From contig CM042697.1 of NCBI GenBank assembly GCA_023614405.1, positions 187,115,189 to 187,179,188 of the forward strand: a stretch of DNA of 64,000 nt, in the 5' to 3' direction. Source of the stretch: Avena insularis (lineage: Eukaryota; Streptophyta; Magnoliopsida; Poales; Poaceae). Within the stretch, counting starts at the first letter, position 1. Each line of letters opens with the position of its first letter. This document shows positions 1-11,923 of this stretch, one piece after another. Below the pieces are notes generated by a model, which saw only the letters and a program-made list of their open reading frames with translations, did not search any database and was not told the DNA's origin. The translations under genes and the position numbers were made by a program.

Positions 1-3000
1 TGCTACACCATGGTGCATGGCCATTTCCAGTAGGTGGGTATTTATCTCGTGGTAGAAGCATATACTGTATTTTTTTAGTTACGACCCGGTAAATGCGGTT
101 TCTAACTGTAGGTACCCTATAAAACACTCTCAATTTTAGGGAAAATTGGTATGGGGTGCCCCATGGGGTACCTAGGCTGGATGCATGCCTGTGTCCAAGA
201 TTGCACCGACCGTTGTGTTGCCGCGACAGTCGGCGGGTTTCACCATTTTTTGGGTAGCACAAAAAAAAGAAAAAAACCAAAAAAAGTGAAAATAGCTCCT
301 AGAGCTCTTACATGTGACCCACTTCCCTCATAAAATCATAAGCAAGGCATACCAGGTCCTTTGGAACCCAAGGAACCACTAGGATGTCTATCGAGTGTGA
401 GTTAACATGGCTTTCAACCCTAGATTCCCCCTCGCTGCCTAGAAAATGGAACCACTCCATGGATTGAGCACAAACCCAGCACTTGACTCCCTCTCGGCAT
501 CGCAAGCAACTTCTCCAACTAGAGATTTCATGGTAATTTGGAGAAATCTTGACTTTCCATTTGGGCCCGAGCCATTTTTCACGCATGCTACACCATGGTT
601 CATGGATATTATCAGGAGGTGGGTATTTATCTCGTGATGCAAGCATATACTATATTTTTTTGAGTTACAGCGTGGTAAATGCGGTTTCTAACTATAGGTA
701 CGTTATAAGACACTCTCAATTTTCAAGAAAAAATGGTTTGGGGTGCCCCATGGGGTACCTCTCAGCTGGATGCATGCCTGGGTCCATGACTGCATCGACC
801 GTTGTGTTGTCATGGCCGCTGACGGGTTTCGCCATTTTTTTGTGTAGCAGCAAACAAAATCTTAAAAAAATAAAAAATGTGAAAACAGCTCCTGGAGCCC
901 TTACATGTGACCCACTGCCCTCATAAATTCATAAGGCATACCGGGTCCTTTGTCACCCAAGGCACCACCAGGATGTCTATCAAGTGTGTATTAACATGGC
1001 TTTCAACCCTAGGTCCCCCCACCTCGCTGCCCAGAACATGGAACCACTCCGTGGATTGAGCCCAAACCTAGCACCTAGCTCCCTCTCGGCATCGCAAGCA
1101 ACTTCTCCAACTAGAGATTTCATGGTCATTTGGAGAAATTTTGACTTTCCATTTTCTAAACCTGACAAACTCGTGTTTTCCCAAAGAAGGTGGAATATTA
1201 GGGCGCGCCCAGGGGCCCGAGGCAATTTTCATGCATCCTATATCATGGTGCATGGCCATTCTCGAGAGGTGGGTATTTATCTCGTGGTACAAGCATGTAC
1301 TGTATTTTTTTGAGTTATGGCCCAGTAAATGCGGTTTCTAACTGTAGGTACCCTATAAGACACTCTCAATTTTTATGGAAAAATTGTTTGGGGTGCCGCA
1401 TGGGGTACCTAGGCTGGATGCTTTCCTGGGTCCAAGATTGCACCGACCGTTGTGTTGCCACGACCTCCCGCGGGTTTCGCCGTTTTTTGGGCAGCACCAA
1501 TAAAATGTAAAAAAATTAAAAAAATGTGAAAACAGATCCTTGAGCTCTTGTATGTGACCCACTTCCCTCTTAAAATCATAAGCAAGACATACCAGGTCTT
1601 TGGCACCCAAGGCACCACCAGGATGTCTATCGAATGTGAGTTAACATGGCTTTCAACCCTATATTCCCCCCCTCGCTGCCCAGAACATGGAAACACTCCA
1701 TGGATTGAGCCCAAACCCAGCACCTAGATCCTTCTTGGCATCGCAAGAAACTTCTCCAACTAGCAATTTCATGGTCATTTGGAGAATACTTTCCATTTTC
1801 TGAACCTGAAAAAATGGTGTTTTCCCAAGGAGGTGCATATTAGGGCTCGCCTAGGGGCCTGAGGCAATTTTCACATATGCTACACCATGGTGCATGGGCA
1901 TTCCTGGGAGGTGGGTATTTATCTCATGGTGCAAGCATATACTGTATTTTTTTTGAGTTACGGCCCGACAAATGTAGTTTCTAACTTTAGGTACCCTATA
2001 AGACACTCTCAATTTTCACGGAAAAATGGTTTGGGGTGCCCCATGGGGTACCTAGCCTGGATGCATTCCTAGGTCCAAGATTGCATCGACCGTTCCGTTG
2101 CCGCGGCCACCGGTGAATTTCGCTATTTTTTGGGGAAGCACCAAAAAAAATCTAACAAAATAAAAAAATGTGAAAACAGCTCCTGGAGCCCTTTCATGTG
2201 ACCCACTTCCCTCATAAATTCATAAGCAAGGCATACCAGGTCCTTTGGCACCCAAGACACCACCAGGATGTCTATCGAGTGTGAGTTAACATGGCTTTCA
2301 ACCCTAGACCCTCCTCGCTTCCCATAACATGGAACCACTCCATGGATTGAGCCTAGACCCGACACCTAGCTCCCTCTCGGCATCGCAAGCAACTTCTCCA
2401 ACTAGATATTTCATTGTCATTTGGAGATATCTTGACATTCCATTTTTTTTAACCTGAAAAACCGGTGTTTTCCCAAAGGAGGTGCAAGATTAGGGCGCGC
2501 CTAGGGGTCTGAGGCAATTTTCACATCTGCTACACCATGGTGCATGGCTATTCCCAGGAGGTGGGTATTTATCTCGTGGTGCAAGCATATAATGTATTTT
2601 TTTTGAATTATGGCCCGGTTAATGCGGTTTCTAACTTTAGGTACCCTATAAGACACTCTCAGTTTTCAGGGAAAAATGGTCTGGGTGCCCCATAGGGTAC
2701 CTAGGCTGGATGCATGCCTGGGTCCAAAATTGAACCGACTGTTGCGTTGCCGCGGCTGTCAGCGGGTTTCACCTTTTTTGGGCAGCACCAAACAAAATCT
2801 AAAAAAAATTGAAAATAGCTCCTGGAGTTGTTTCATATGACTCACTTCCCTTATAAAATCATAATCAAGGCATACTAGGTCCTTTGGCATCCAAGGCACC
2901 ACCAGGATGTCTATCGAGTGTGAGTTAACATGGCTTTCAACCCTGATTCCCCCCCATTGCTGCCCAGAACATAGAACCACTCCATGGATTGAGCCCAAAC

Positions 3001-5062
3001 CCGGCACCTAGCTCCCTCTCGGCATCACAAGGAACTTCTCCAACTAGAGATTTCATGGTCATTTGGAGAAGACTTTCCATTTTCTGAACCCAAAAACTAG
3101 TGTTTTCCCAAAGAAGGTGCAAGATTAGGGCGCGCCCAGGGGTCTGAGGCAATTTTCTTGTATGCTACACCATGGTGCATGGCCATTCCCAGGAGGTGGG
3201 TATTTATCTCGTGGTAGAAGCATATACTGTATTTTTTTTAGTTACGACCCGGTAACTGCGGTTTCTAACTGTAGGTACCCTATAAAACACTCTCAATATT
3301 CAGGGAAAACTGGTATGGGGTGCCCCATGGGGTACCTAGGTTGGATGCATGCCTAGGTCCAAGATTGCACTGACCGTTGCGTTGCCGCGACAGTCGGCGG
3401 GTTTCGCCATTTTTTTTGGTAGCACAAAAAAATAAAAAACCAAAAGAAAGTGAAAATAGCTCCTAGAGCTCTTACATGTGACCCACTTCCCTCATAAAAT
3501 CATAAGCAAGGCATACCAGGTCCTTTGGCACCCAAGGAACCACTAGGATGTCTATCGAGTGTGAGTTAACATGGCTTTCAACCCTAGATTCCCCCTCCCT
3601 GCCTTGAAAATGGAACCACTCCATGGATTGAGCCGAAACCCAGCACCTAACTCCCTCTCGGCATCGCAAGCAACTTCTCCAATTAGAGATTTCATGGTAA
3701 TTTGGAGAAATCTTGACTTTTCCATTTTCTTAACCCCAAAAACTGGTTTTTTTGTAGAGGAAGTGCAAGATTATGGCGCTCCTAGGGGCACGAGCCATTT
3801 TTCATGCATGCTACACCATGGTTTTTGGCCATTATCAGGAGGTGAGTATTTATCTCGTGGTGCAAGCATATACTATATGCGGTTTCTAACTGTAGGTATG
3901 TTATAAGACACTCTTAATTTTCAAGAAAAAATGGTTTGGGGTGCCCCATGGGGTATCTCTCGGCTGGATGCATGCCTGGGTCCATGATTGCATCGACCGT
4001 TGCATTGTCATGGCCACCGACGGGTTTCGCCATTTTTGTGCGTAGCAGCAAACAAAATCGTAAAAAAATAAAAAATGTGAAAACAGCTCCTAGAGCCCTT
4101 GCATGTGACCCACTGCTCTCATAAATTCATAAGCAAGGCATACCAGGTCCTTTGGCACCCAAGGCACCACCAGGATGTCTATCAAGTGTGAGTTAACATG
4201 GTTTTCAACCCTAGAGCCCCCCCTCGCTTCCTAGAACATGGAACCACTCCATGGATTGAGCCCAAATCCGACACCTAGCTCCCTCTCGGCATCGCAAGCA
4301 ACTTCTCTAACCATATATTTCGTGGTCATTTGGAGAAATCTTGACTTTCCATTTTCCGAACCAGAAAAACCGGTGTTTTCCCAAAGGAGGTGCAAGATTA
4401 GGGCATGCCTAGGGGCCTGAGGAAATTTTCATGCATGCTACACCATGGTGCATGGCCATTCCTGGGAGGTGGGTATTTGTCTCGTGGTGCAAGCATATAC
4501 TGTATTTTTTCGAGTTACGGCCCAGTAAATGCGGTTTCTAACTGTAGGTACCCTATAAGACACTCTCAATTTTTAGAGAAAAATGGTATTGGGTGCCCCA
4601 TGGGGTACCTAGGTTGGATGCATGCCTGGGTCCAAGATTGCACCGACCGTTGCGTTCACCATATTTTGGGAAGCACCAAACAAAATCTAAAAAAATCTAA
4701 AAATGTGAAAACAGCTCCTGGAGCCCTTTCATGTGACCCACTACCCTCATAAAATCATAAGCAAGGTATACCAAGTCCTTTGGCACCCACGGTACCACCA
4801 GGATGTCTATCGACTGTGAGTTAACATGGCTTTCAACTTTAGATTCCTCCTCGCGGCCAAGAACATGGAACCAATCCATGGATTGAGACCAAATCCGGCA
4901 CCTAGCTCCCTCTTTGCATCGCAAGCAACTTCTCTAACTTGCGATTTCATGGTCATTTGGACAAATCTTCACTTTCCATTTTCTGAACCCGAAAAACTGG
5001 TGTCTTCTCAAAGGAGGTGCAAGATTAGGTGGCGCCTAGGGGCCCGAGATAATTTTCACGCA
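1..5062. repeat. Satellite array, ~640-bp monomer
   Basis: This is a head-to-tail array of about eight monomers, starting near 1, 586, 1236, 1878, 2528, 3163, 3809 and 4436, with the last ending near 5062. Spacing is 585-650 bp. Anchors repeated in each monomer include GCTACACCATGGTGCATGG, GGTGGGTATTTATCTCGTGG and a near-palindromic GTGCCCCATGGGGTACC. The first monomer is shortened by about 55 bp near 560. Monomers 1, 2 and 3 share private variants with monomers 6, 7 and 8, which indicates a five-monomer higher-order period of about 3.2 kb. The array is cut by the left window edge, so it probably continues outward. The short ORFs inside it recur in every monomer and carry no domain. I do not recognise the satellite family by name. 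Confidence 0.93.
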
Positions 5063-5309
5063 TGATTGTGAAATACTTATGAATTTTTGAAATCTGGTCA
5101 AACCTAGGATAAACCACGTTAAGTAGCTCGTTAACCTTGTAGAAGCTATGCCTATTGTGAGGGTCTTCTAGAATCTCCCCACGAGGCCAGGTTGATTTTG
5201 CGTCCCAATTGTTAGGCACCATTGGATTGGAGAGAATGGACGATAAGGATCGTCCTTTGCAAGAGCGATCCGCGAGTAGGCATTTCTGCATTCGTATTAG
5301 CCCTTGCAA
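5025..5309 (-). pseudogene. Unrecognised coding-like fragment at satellite edge
   Basis: An open frame of 94 codons reads leftward and runs into the last satellite monomer. The part outside the satellite (about 5063-5309) has a protein-like composition with aromatic and charged residues (for example WPRGEILEDP and HKYFTIM). The last dozen or so residues come from satellite DNA, so the frame is a chimera and not an intact gene. I recognise no family. It may be a fragment of a transposon or host gene cut off by array expansion, or it may be chance. Confidence 0.2.
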
Positions 5310-5437
5310 CCACGAGTGGGCCTACCTCCTTGACTTTGTAACCGCGACCGTGTGGCCGACGCTCAAACCCCATTCATTCCTTGCAACTCGCGTCAGCACA
5401 AGCATCGAATCCTTGTAATTCACGTCAGCACCTCGCG

Positions 5438-5935
5438 ATGGAGAAGCCCCATCTCATCTTGCACGAGGCCGATATGTTCGCCCACTATGGCATACTCGCG
5501 TCGCCGCTAGAGAGGCTACGAGCTCAGCTACGCCGGGGTGCCCATGGCGCCACACTTGCGCGGCATTGCGTCGTCGAGGCAGATCGAGGAGCACCGCCGC
5601 CAGCTGCCGAAGCTAAAGAGGGCAATGGACTGATGTGCGCGCATCAGCGCGTATTGTCCAAGGAAATTCAAGAAGGAGCGAGAGGCGTTGCTTTGGCTTT
5701 GTAGAGCTCACCGTTAGGAGATCCACCTGGATCTGCACAACCCCAAAGGAAGGCAGCGCTTCTGGGAAGTACTTGGGCGTACGCCCTCCACCGTTATCGA
5801 AGCGGTGCACCATGCATAACTCGTGAAGAGGAATGCTGTCGGGCTCGTCCTCATCGATTCGGACTCGGAAGAGGGGGACGACAACGTGGAGGACATCATG
5901 CACGATGAAGACAGCGGGATCGACATAGTCGATTA
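5438..5935 (+). pseudogene. Degenerate unrecognised coding remnant
   Basis: The plus strand between 5438 and 5935 keeps a coding-like composition but changes frame and carries stops. Readable pieces include QIEEHRRQLPKL near 5585, LDLHNPKGRQRFWEVLG near 5725 and a strongly acidic tail (IDSDSEEGDD) ending in a stop at 5934. The acidic end and the mixed frames suggest a decayed gene or transposon ORF. I cannot assign a family. GC content is higher than in the flanking DNA. Confidence 0.25.
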
Positions 5936-6694
5936 GGGTCACTTGAGACTAAATTTAATCTATGTACGGTATCTTAATTACCTCTTTAGATAGAATGGCC
6001 AAGTTGTAATTGTGTTAGCCCACCGGCACCAAAGCCACCGCCAGCTAGTCGGCCACGTCCACCTCCGGATAATCCGGCGGCACCACCGTGGCCATCGGGT
6101 AGCTTTGGTAGGACCATGTGGATGAAGTTGCCATTGCTATATATGAAATGTTGAAGATGAGTGGGACCGAGGAGAGCATCAATGCCCCTGATATAGCCGA
6201 TGCGAGCATCAGACGTCGCTGACAAAGACGAGGCGAGGCTGATGGTACTGTATATGTTTTCTTTGCTCCCAGCACTTGATGGCACAGTCATAATTTTGGA
6301 GTGTGCCAGAGGATAAGGAGACGCGCATGTCGTGTTGTTTGAGATGGGAATACAAGGGAGGTGAGCCTCACTAAATCCATGGCACGGACATAATTTTGGT
6401 CGTTGAACGGTTAAAAATCTATGATTATTGTTTATGGATAATTAGTATAAAAATTAATGTACTATTTAACGACCTGGAATCTGGTCCACAACACACATCA
6501 CATACCCGTTATAAGCACCAGATATAAATAAATTACAAATGAATAGTTCAGTTTCAATGAAAATTTAAGAAATGACGTCACTGTGCCAGCTTCTCTCTGC
6601 TCCTCTTTTACTATTCAATCCCGCGCTGCACTAAACAACAGTTGATGAATATTGAAAAAAAATGATCAAATGCCAAGTAAAACAAGTTTTAGGC
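5936..6694. other. No recognisable gene
   Basis: This stretch has no reading frame that I can support. A glycine-rich minus-strand frame near 6000-6290 looks like composition only. The rest is AT-rich and probably includes the 3' flank of the Mutator transposase gene that follows on the minus strand. Confidence 0.4.
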
Positions 6695-6696
6695 TT

Positions 6697-9623
6697 ACCT
6701 TTTGTCAGGAGAATCGTACAAAGACAAAATTGATATGTATTTATTGTTTCTCCTATAGTTAGCCAAAAGAGCCTCAAGAACATCCTCAATCACCCTAGGA
6801 ACTTCTTCATATTCAAATTCAACTCTATTATTATCATTTCCCTTCCCCTTCCGCTCCCACTTACACTTTTGTTTCTTTTTGACCCCTATCCCCGCTGGCA
6901 TGTCCACGTCCTCAACCAATTGCTTCTTACTGACGTTTCCCTCCACATGAGCAGCACTATTCTCCTTCACATGCAGCACTTCCTCTACGTCATCTCATTG
7001 CGCTTCCTCCAGTTCTGCCTGAGAAGCCTCATATTGTGCCTCCATGATGTGAACGGGACAAGGTTAACATCTTCAAAATCACATGGAACTGTTTTTTTGC
7101 ATAGCCTCTTGATATGGCCCAACCCTCCACACCGTTTGCACTTCCACTTCCTTGCTCCTATTTTGAACCTTTTTCAGCGAAGGCTTTGGTCCTTTGCTTT
7201 CTAGGCCTCCTAGGTGGCCTACTAAGAACTAGTGGTTCAAGTTTAAACCCTGGATCGACTATCTCCCAATCATTTTCATTAGCCATAGGTGGTATGTTTT
7301 CTGCATTAGTTGCAGCAAACTTGTCCATGGAGAAATAATTATTAACATAGTTCTCTATTTCAGCACCTCTACCTCTCAGCTTTGAGATAAAGTGCAGTGC
7401 ATGGTGGCATGGCAGACCAGTAACCTGCCACTTCCTGCATGAACAAGTCTTGTTTCCAATGTCTACAGTATACCACCGTTCCGTTCAATGCTTGTCTTAT
7501 GCATAAACCTCAGCCAATGTATTGGAACTTTGACCATCCTAGTCTTTATCATTCTCATTCCCTGGTTCTTGCATTAAGTAACAAAACCACCTTTGGAACT
7601 ATTTTATGGCCTACAAATTTTCTTGCACAAATTTTCTACCTAAAATCTATCTTCACCATTATACACTGTCTTACTGCATCTAACAAAATAACAATTGCAA
7701 GTGACTTCATGGTGATAATATTAGCATTGAACCTTTCTATCAGATTATTGCAAACATAATCCACTTTTCTTAACTCACCAAACTTGCTTCTGGCCCATAA
7801 CTTGATATGATGTTCTTCGAGGTATTCTTTCAGCTTCGGCATGGTATACAAGTTATGCATGTAAGTAGAATGTGTTCCTGGGGTGTACATGTATGCTGAT
7901 CGCCACAAGTTGTGTTCTAAGGTCTTTCCTTTGAACTTATTTGTGAAGCTAGTAGAGAGGTGCCGCATGCATTCCTTATGCTCAACCCTAGGAAAAACAG
8001 CATCAACAGCATCCTGACGCCCCTAGCATGCACCAGCGTGTATCACCAAGCCTTTAGGGTGACCAATTACTGCACGTAGTCTCTGCATGAACCATGTCCA
8101 GCTTTCAGTCGATTCACCCTCAAGAACAACATAAGATATGGGGAAAAGCCAATTATGCGCGTCCACAGCACAAGCGGTAGCAAGCTATCCCCTGAACTTC
8201 CCTATTAAAGAAGTTGCATCTATTGCCAAGTATGGCCTGCAGCCATCTAGGAACCCATTCCAGCATGCCTTCAGGTAGACAAAACATCTCCTAAAGCATT
8301 TCTTATCTGCCTGCTTATACTTGACCCCCTTGAGACCATTTCTCTTCCTTTCACAACCTCATAATCAATGTCAACAATAGTACCATGTGATGTCTTCTCT
8401 ACCTCAGCTTTGAAACTATACAACATGTGAAAACTGTCAGTCCACTTGCCCTGAGTGCATTCTAGAGCCATCTCCTTCCCATCAAATACTCTATGGTAAG
8501 GAATCAAAATGTTAAAATTTTCGCTAAGCTTATTTTGGAGTTTAGCAGGTCCAATGCTACGATCCTGCCTCACCCAGTCAAGTACCATAGCAGCAATCCA
8601 CTTGGTTGTCACCGGTCTAATATTATCACTTAAAGAAGTATTAGGGCAGTTGTATTTCTTCATGTTTACCTTGATCTGTGTTTGATGGGAATAAAAATAA
8701 ATCAAAGGACTCATCAGTAGAACAAATATGAGAAAGACTGAGACTAAATGTAGCTATTGCAACCTGGAATAGGTGTCCATCCTGCATTGGAGATGCATGC
8801 AATCTCCATTTACATACCTTACATTCCCTATAATTCACCCTAAATCTCTTTTGGTTGCTCTTTTCAACAATAAATTTGAACACAACTCGTATTGCATAGT
8901 TAGCAATAGCATATCGCCATCCCTCCACAGTATCAAAGACAGTCCCCTCATCAATTGTAGGATTGTCCCTGTCAAAGTTTATCACTAGCCTTTCCTCGTC
9001 TTCGTCGTCATATCCGCATCCCATTTCCCCATCCTCACGTTCCTCTTCCTCATCAGTCCCATAGTCAGGCTCATAGTTCGAATCAACCAAATATTACCTA
9101 CTCTCCATCCTATCAGGGTCAGTAACCACATCTGTATATGCTTTCTCATCAACATCATCATCTTCGAGAAAAAATCATCCTGACCGCCACACATTTCAAT
9201 GTCTTCATGCTCGCTTGAGAAGGCATCATGCTCAACGACAGGCTGGGTGGTCGTGCTCGGAATCAAAAATAGAGACTGCTTTGTTCGTGTTCCATACGGG
9301 CCGGTATCATTCAGGATAGTTTCTTCCCTAGTATCTTTGTTAACGATGTGTAGAAACATCTTCACAGTCCTCATGTCGAGGTGTTTACCCGACATCATGG
9401 CTAGAGCCGCCTCGGTCCTAACGTTGCAGAAAGTCTGCGAATTTGTGTCGTAGTACCTTCTTACGAATTCATCATGCTGGTCAATTGGAAACTTGCAAAA
9501 TTGCATGTGCAAGTCACTCAGAGTTATCTCCTTCGTTTCTACTGTCAGTCGATAATCAAATCCACTATTAATTGTGATTCTACGTATGGTCGGACAAGGT
9601 TTCAGTCCGACACCCATACCCAA
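6697..9623 (-). pseudogene. Mutator-like (MULE/MuDR) transposase, broken
   Basis: The gene reads from 9623 down to about 6697. In order it shows: an N-terminal region and acidic stretch (9623-8990); a MuDR-type DNA-binding domain around 8960-8760, with the C-x2-C-type segment CKVCKWRLHASP; a MULE transposase core near 8290-7640, with LAIDATSLIGKFRG followed by a conserved CAVDAHNWLFPISYVVLEGE stretch; a SWIM zinc finger at 7399-7449 (CSCRKWQVTGLPCHH); and a CCHC zinc knuckle at 7099-7140 (CKRCGGLGHIKRLC). This order is diagnostic of autonomous Mutator-like elements, whose transposase cuts and moves DNA with long terminal inverted repeats. It is dead: a frameshift lies near the A-run at 9163-9176, a TAG at 8185-8187 lies inside the core, several stops lie in 7470-7640, and another frame break lies before the zinc knuckle. 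An intron of about 95 bp probably lies near 8665-8760. I could not find this element's own terminal inverted repeats. Confidence 0.88.
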
Positions 9624-10481
9624 TCTTCAAAATAAATATGGATGCAGCAGACGTCCTACGGTCACCACACAGATCCTATCCATCACCATGGGACTAGAAA
9701 CGCTAATTGGGAGATGCAAAGATGGAATTACAGTTCTTACCCTTTAGGGAGGATGCAACACGTTCAATGGGATCTAGAGCACCAAAGATTTGCACCCTGC
9801 GTCCTCTTCCCCTGTTTCGTGCTCCTCCATGTTCTCCAGCCTTGAAGGGTCCATCTCCTCTCTCTCCGGCCAGGAAGGACCCATCTCCGTGTTCTCCGGC
9901 CACACAAGATCCATTTCTGTGAGGGATCCAGATTAAAACCACCATCGTTGCGTGAGAACCGAGCGCCCACCTCACGATTTTTGTTCCCAGACGCGCCTGG
10001 GCAGGGACGGAGGCAAGGAGATAGGGCAAGATGGCAAGGCAGGGTGGGTAGGGCGGGTAGGGGATGACGGGAGGATGATAGTCCAGGGGAGGATGAGAGT
10101 GTTGCACGACGGGACAGAGTGGCGACGTGCAAGACCATAACAGTGGAGCGGAGCAGAGTTGTGAGAGACAGAATATGGAAAATCACACAATAATGGGGAG
10201 CACTAATCCTCGAACCTAGGATGCGTGTCATTGATGGTCGAGGTGGCGGGGCCCACCAGTCAGTAAAACGCCACGTCCTCTTGCCTTGTTTCTGATGGTG
10301 TTGCTATAATTCTACGATCATAGTGGCACATGCATAATTTGTGGACACAACTAAGGACAAAGTCGTAAATATACTTAAAATGGAACCCTGACCTGGTACA
10401 TTGTCTGATATGGTTGCTAGGCATGACCTGTATTTTTAATATCTTAGCACTCATATGCTGAGAAGGGAAATAAAGATTAGC
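9624..10481. other. Leader/flank of the MULE; no gene seen
   Basis: This GC-rich stretch lies upstream of the minus-strand transposase gene. It holds an imperfect local repeat near 9828-9912 (units containing TTCTCCGGCCAGGAAGGACC-like sequence). Overlapping frames on both strands reflect composition only. The segment ends at the start of the 11.3-kb duplication. No terminal inverted repeat was identified. Confidence 0.4.
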
Positions 10482-10534
10482 AGTTAGTTGAACTAGTTTT
10501 GAATAAATAAGATACACCCTTAGAAAGCTTAGCT

Positions 10535-11045
10535 ATGGCCCCACCTAAGCAGAAGTCGACGCCCCGGCGGCCGCCGCCAAAGCTTGGCTATTTGGCCCCT
10601 CTGAGGTAGGCCATGCGGCTGTACTACAAGGCCGGTCTCCCATTGCCATCCAAGACAGTTGATTTCACAGAATGTGTTGCATATGCGGTGGCGGCAACAG
10701 CGACGGCGAAGGCCGCGGCAGTGGCGTCAAGTAGGGCCAAGCGAGCGTCATGGAGAAAGCTCGCGGCGGCATTTTCGTGTGCTCTGCGCATGAGAAAGAA
10801 GGTACGTTCCAAAGTGTTCTTGCGAGCTTGCCGCCGAGGAAACAAACCCTCAAACAGGGTTGTGCCAAGGTCAACGAACTATCGAATCCATGCCTCGGCG
10901 CAGGCGACCTTACCATAGTAGGGCAATCTGGGTGCACGCCGTCACCAGCAAATATGATCCATCCTACGCATCGTCGGACGCCACACTACGGTGGTGTGCA
11001 TCCATCTACACTCAGCTTGTTGGAGTGTTCGATAGTTGGAGCTGA
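10535..11045 (+). pseudogene. Unrecognised coding remnant, copy 1
   Basis: An ATG at 10535 opens a proline- and basic-rich peptide (MAPPKQKSTPRRPPPKLGYL). It ends at a TAG at 10607 that could instead be part of a GAG|GTAGGC splice donor. The same frame then continues (MRLYYKAGLPLPSK) through an alanine/arginine-rich stretch to about 10918. Another frame near 10860-11045 ends at a stop, and weak coding-like sequence follows to about 11200. Both duplicate copies share this pattern. I do not recognise a family, and much of the openness may be due to high GC. Confidence 0.25.
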
Positions 11046-11761
11046 TGACAGGCCACAACTCAGCATAGGAATTCAGGTTTAGATTCACAGGGACCTACGA
11101 TCCATGCGATGAGAAGCCGGAGTTCATGTTCGAAGAAATCGTTGTGGTGGTGTGGCTGTTTGTACTGAAATGGGACTGGTTCAAGTGCATCAACTAGTGC
11201 ATGAACATTGTAAATCTCTTGAAGTTTGGCAGGAAGGAAAAAAGATAAGTTGCGGTTGAACGATCCCTAAACTTATGTCCTCTCTAGGCAATTGGCGAGC
11301 CAACTTTTATGGTGGAGATCTACAGTTTCTTTAGTGTAGAACATTTAAGCTCAGACTAACTCTGTAGAATGCCTTTTGTAGAGGTAATAGCCACCTTTTT
11401 GTGCAGCTATCACATACTATAGTATGGAATTTGTTCGGAAGTAGGCAAATACTATCAAGATGTATGTATTTATTCAATTACTATCGACGATTGAATTCAG
11501 TTTACTATCATCCTTATCCGAGGCATATAAGATTCAGACATCAATTTATGAACTGATCTTGGGTGGTTTATTCATGCAAGTTTCATACAAAATCACGCAC
11601 CAGCTTGAACAACTCTAGGTAAAAATTGTTCGAGGCATACAAACTAGTAACATTTCTTGTCTTTTGAATCGCTCACCGGCAGCATTTTCCCAGCAATGGT
11701 GACATTGATCATTGCTAGCCCACCCTCTTATCAGGAGGCTAACCTTGGTTATTCACAAAAA

Positions 11762-11876
11762 TTCATTAGCCACACACACTGCAAATTCATTAACCACACA
11801 AACTACAAATCATTAACCACACATACTATGAATTTAGTAGCCACACATTAAAAATTCAGTAGCCACACATACTACA
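11762..11876. repeat. ~24-bp minisatellite, copy 1
   Basis: About five imperfect units of ATTCATTAGCCACACATACT followed by A/C-rich bases lie just downstream (3' side) of the minus-strand DUF4283-like frame. Unit lengths run from 22 to 24 bp. The array may lie in the 3' untranslated region of that frame. Confidence 0.75.
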
Positions 11877-11923
11877 ACAGTTCAAACTATTACATAAGGC
11901 ATACTACATGCTCGACTCTCAAG

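Noticed and set aside
151..5065. Many ORFs of 60-125 codons on both strands in the satellite
   Set aside because: The same frames recur in each monomer in both directions, start at varied positions and carry no domain; they are by-products of the repeat.
9703..10231. Overlapping proline- and arginine-rich ORFs on both strands
   Set aside because: They overlap each other in several frames in GC-rich DNA upstream of the MULE gene and show no conserved motif.
6286..10470. Search for terminal inverted repeats of the autonomous MULE
   Set aside because: Candidate similar stretches near 6300 and 10300 did not form a convincing long inverted repeat or a 9-bp duplication, so no element boundary is claimed.
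10613..11082. ORFs of 60-110 codons in all frames, repeated at 21906-22405
   Set aside because: At most one could be real. The others are shadows; duplication alone explains why they appear twice. Only a low-confidence remnant was listed.
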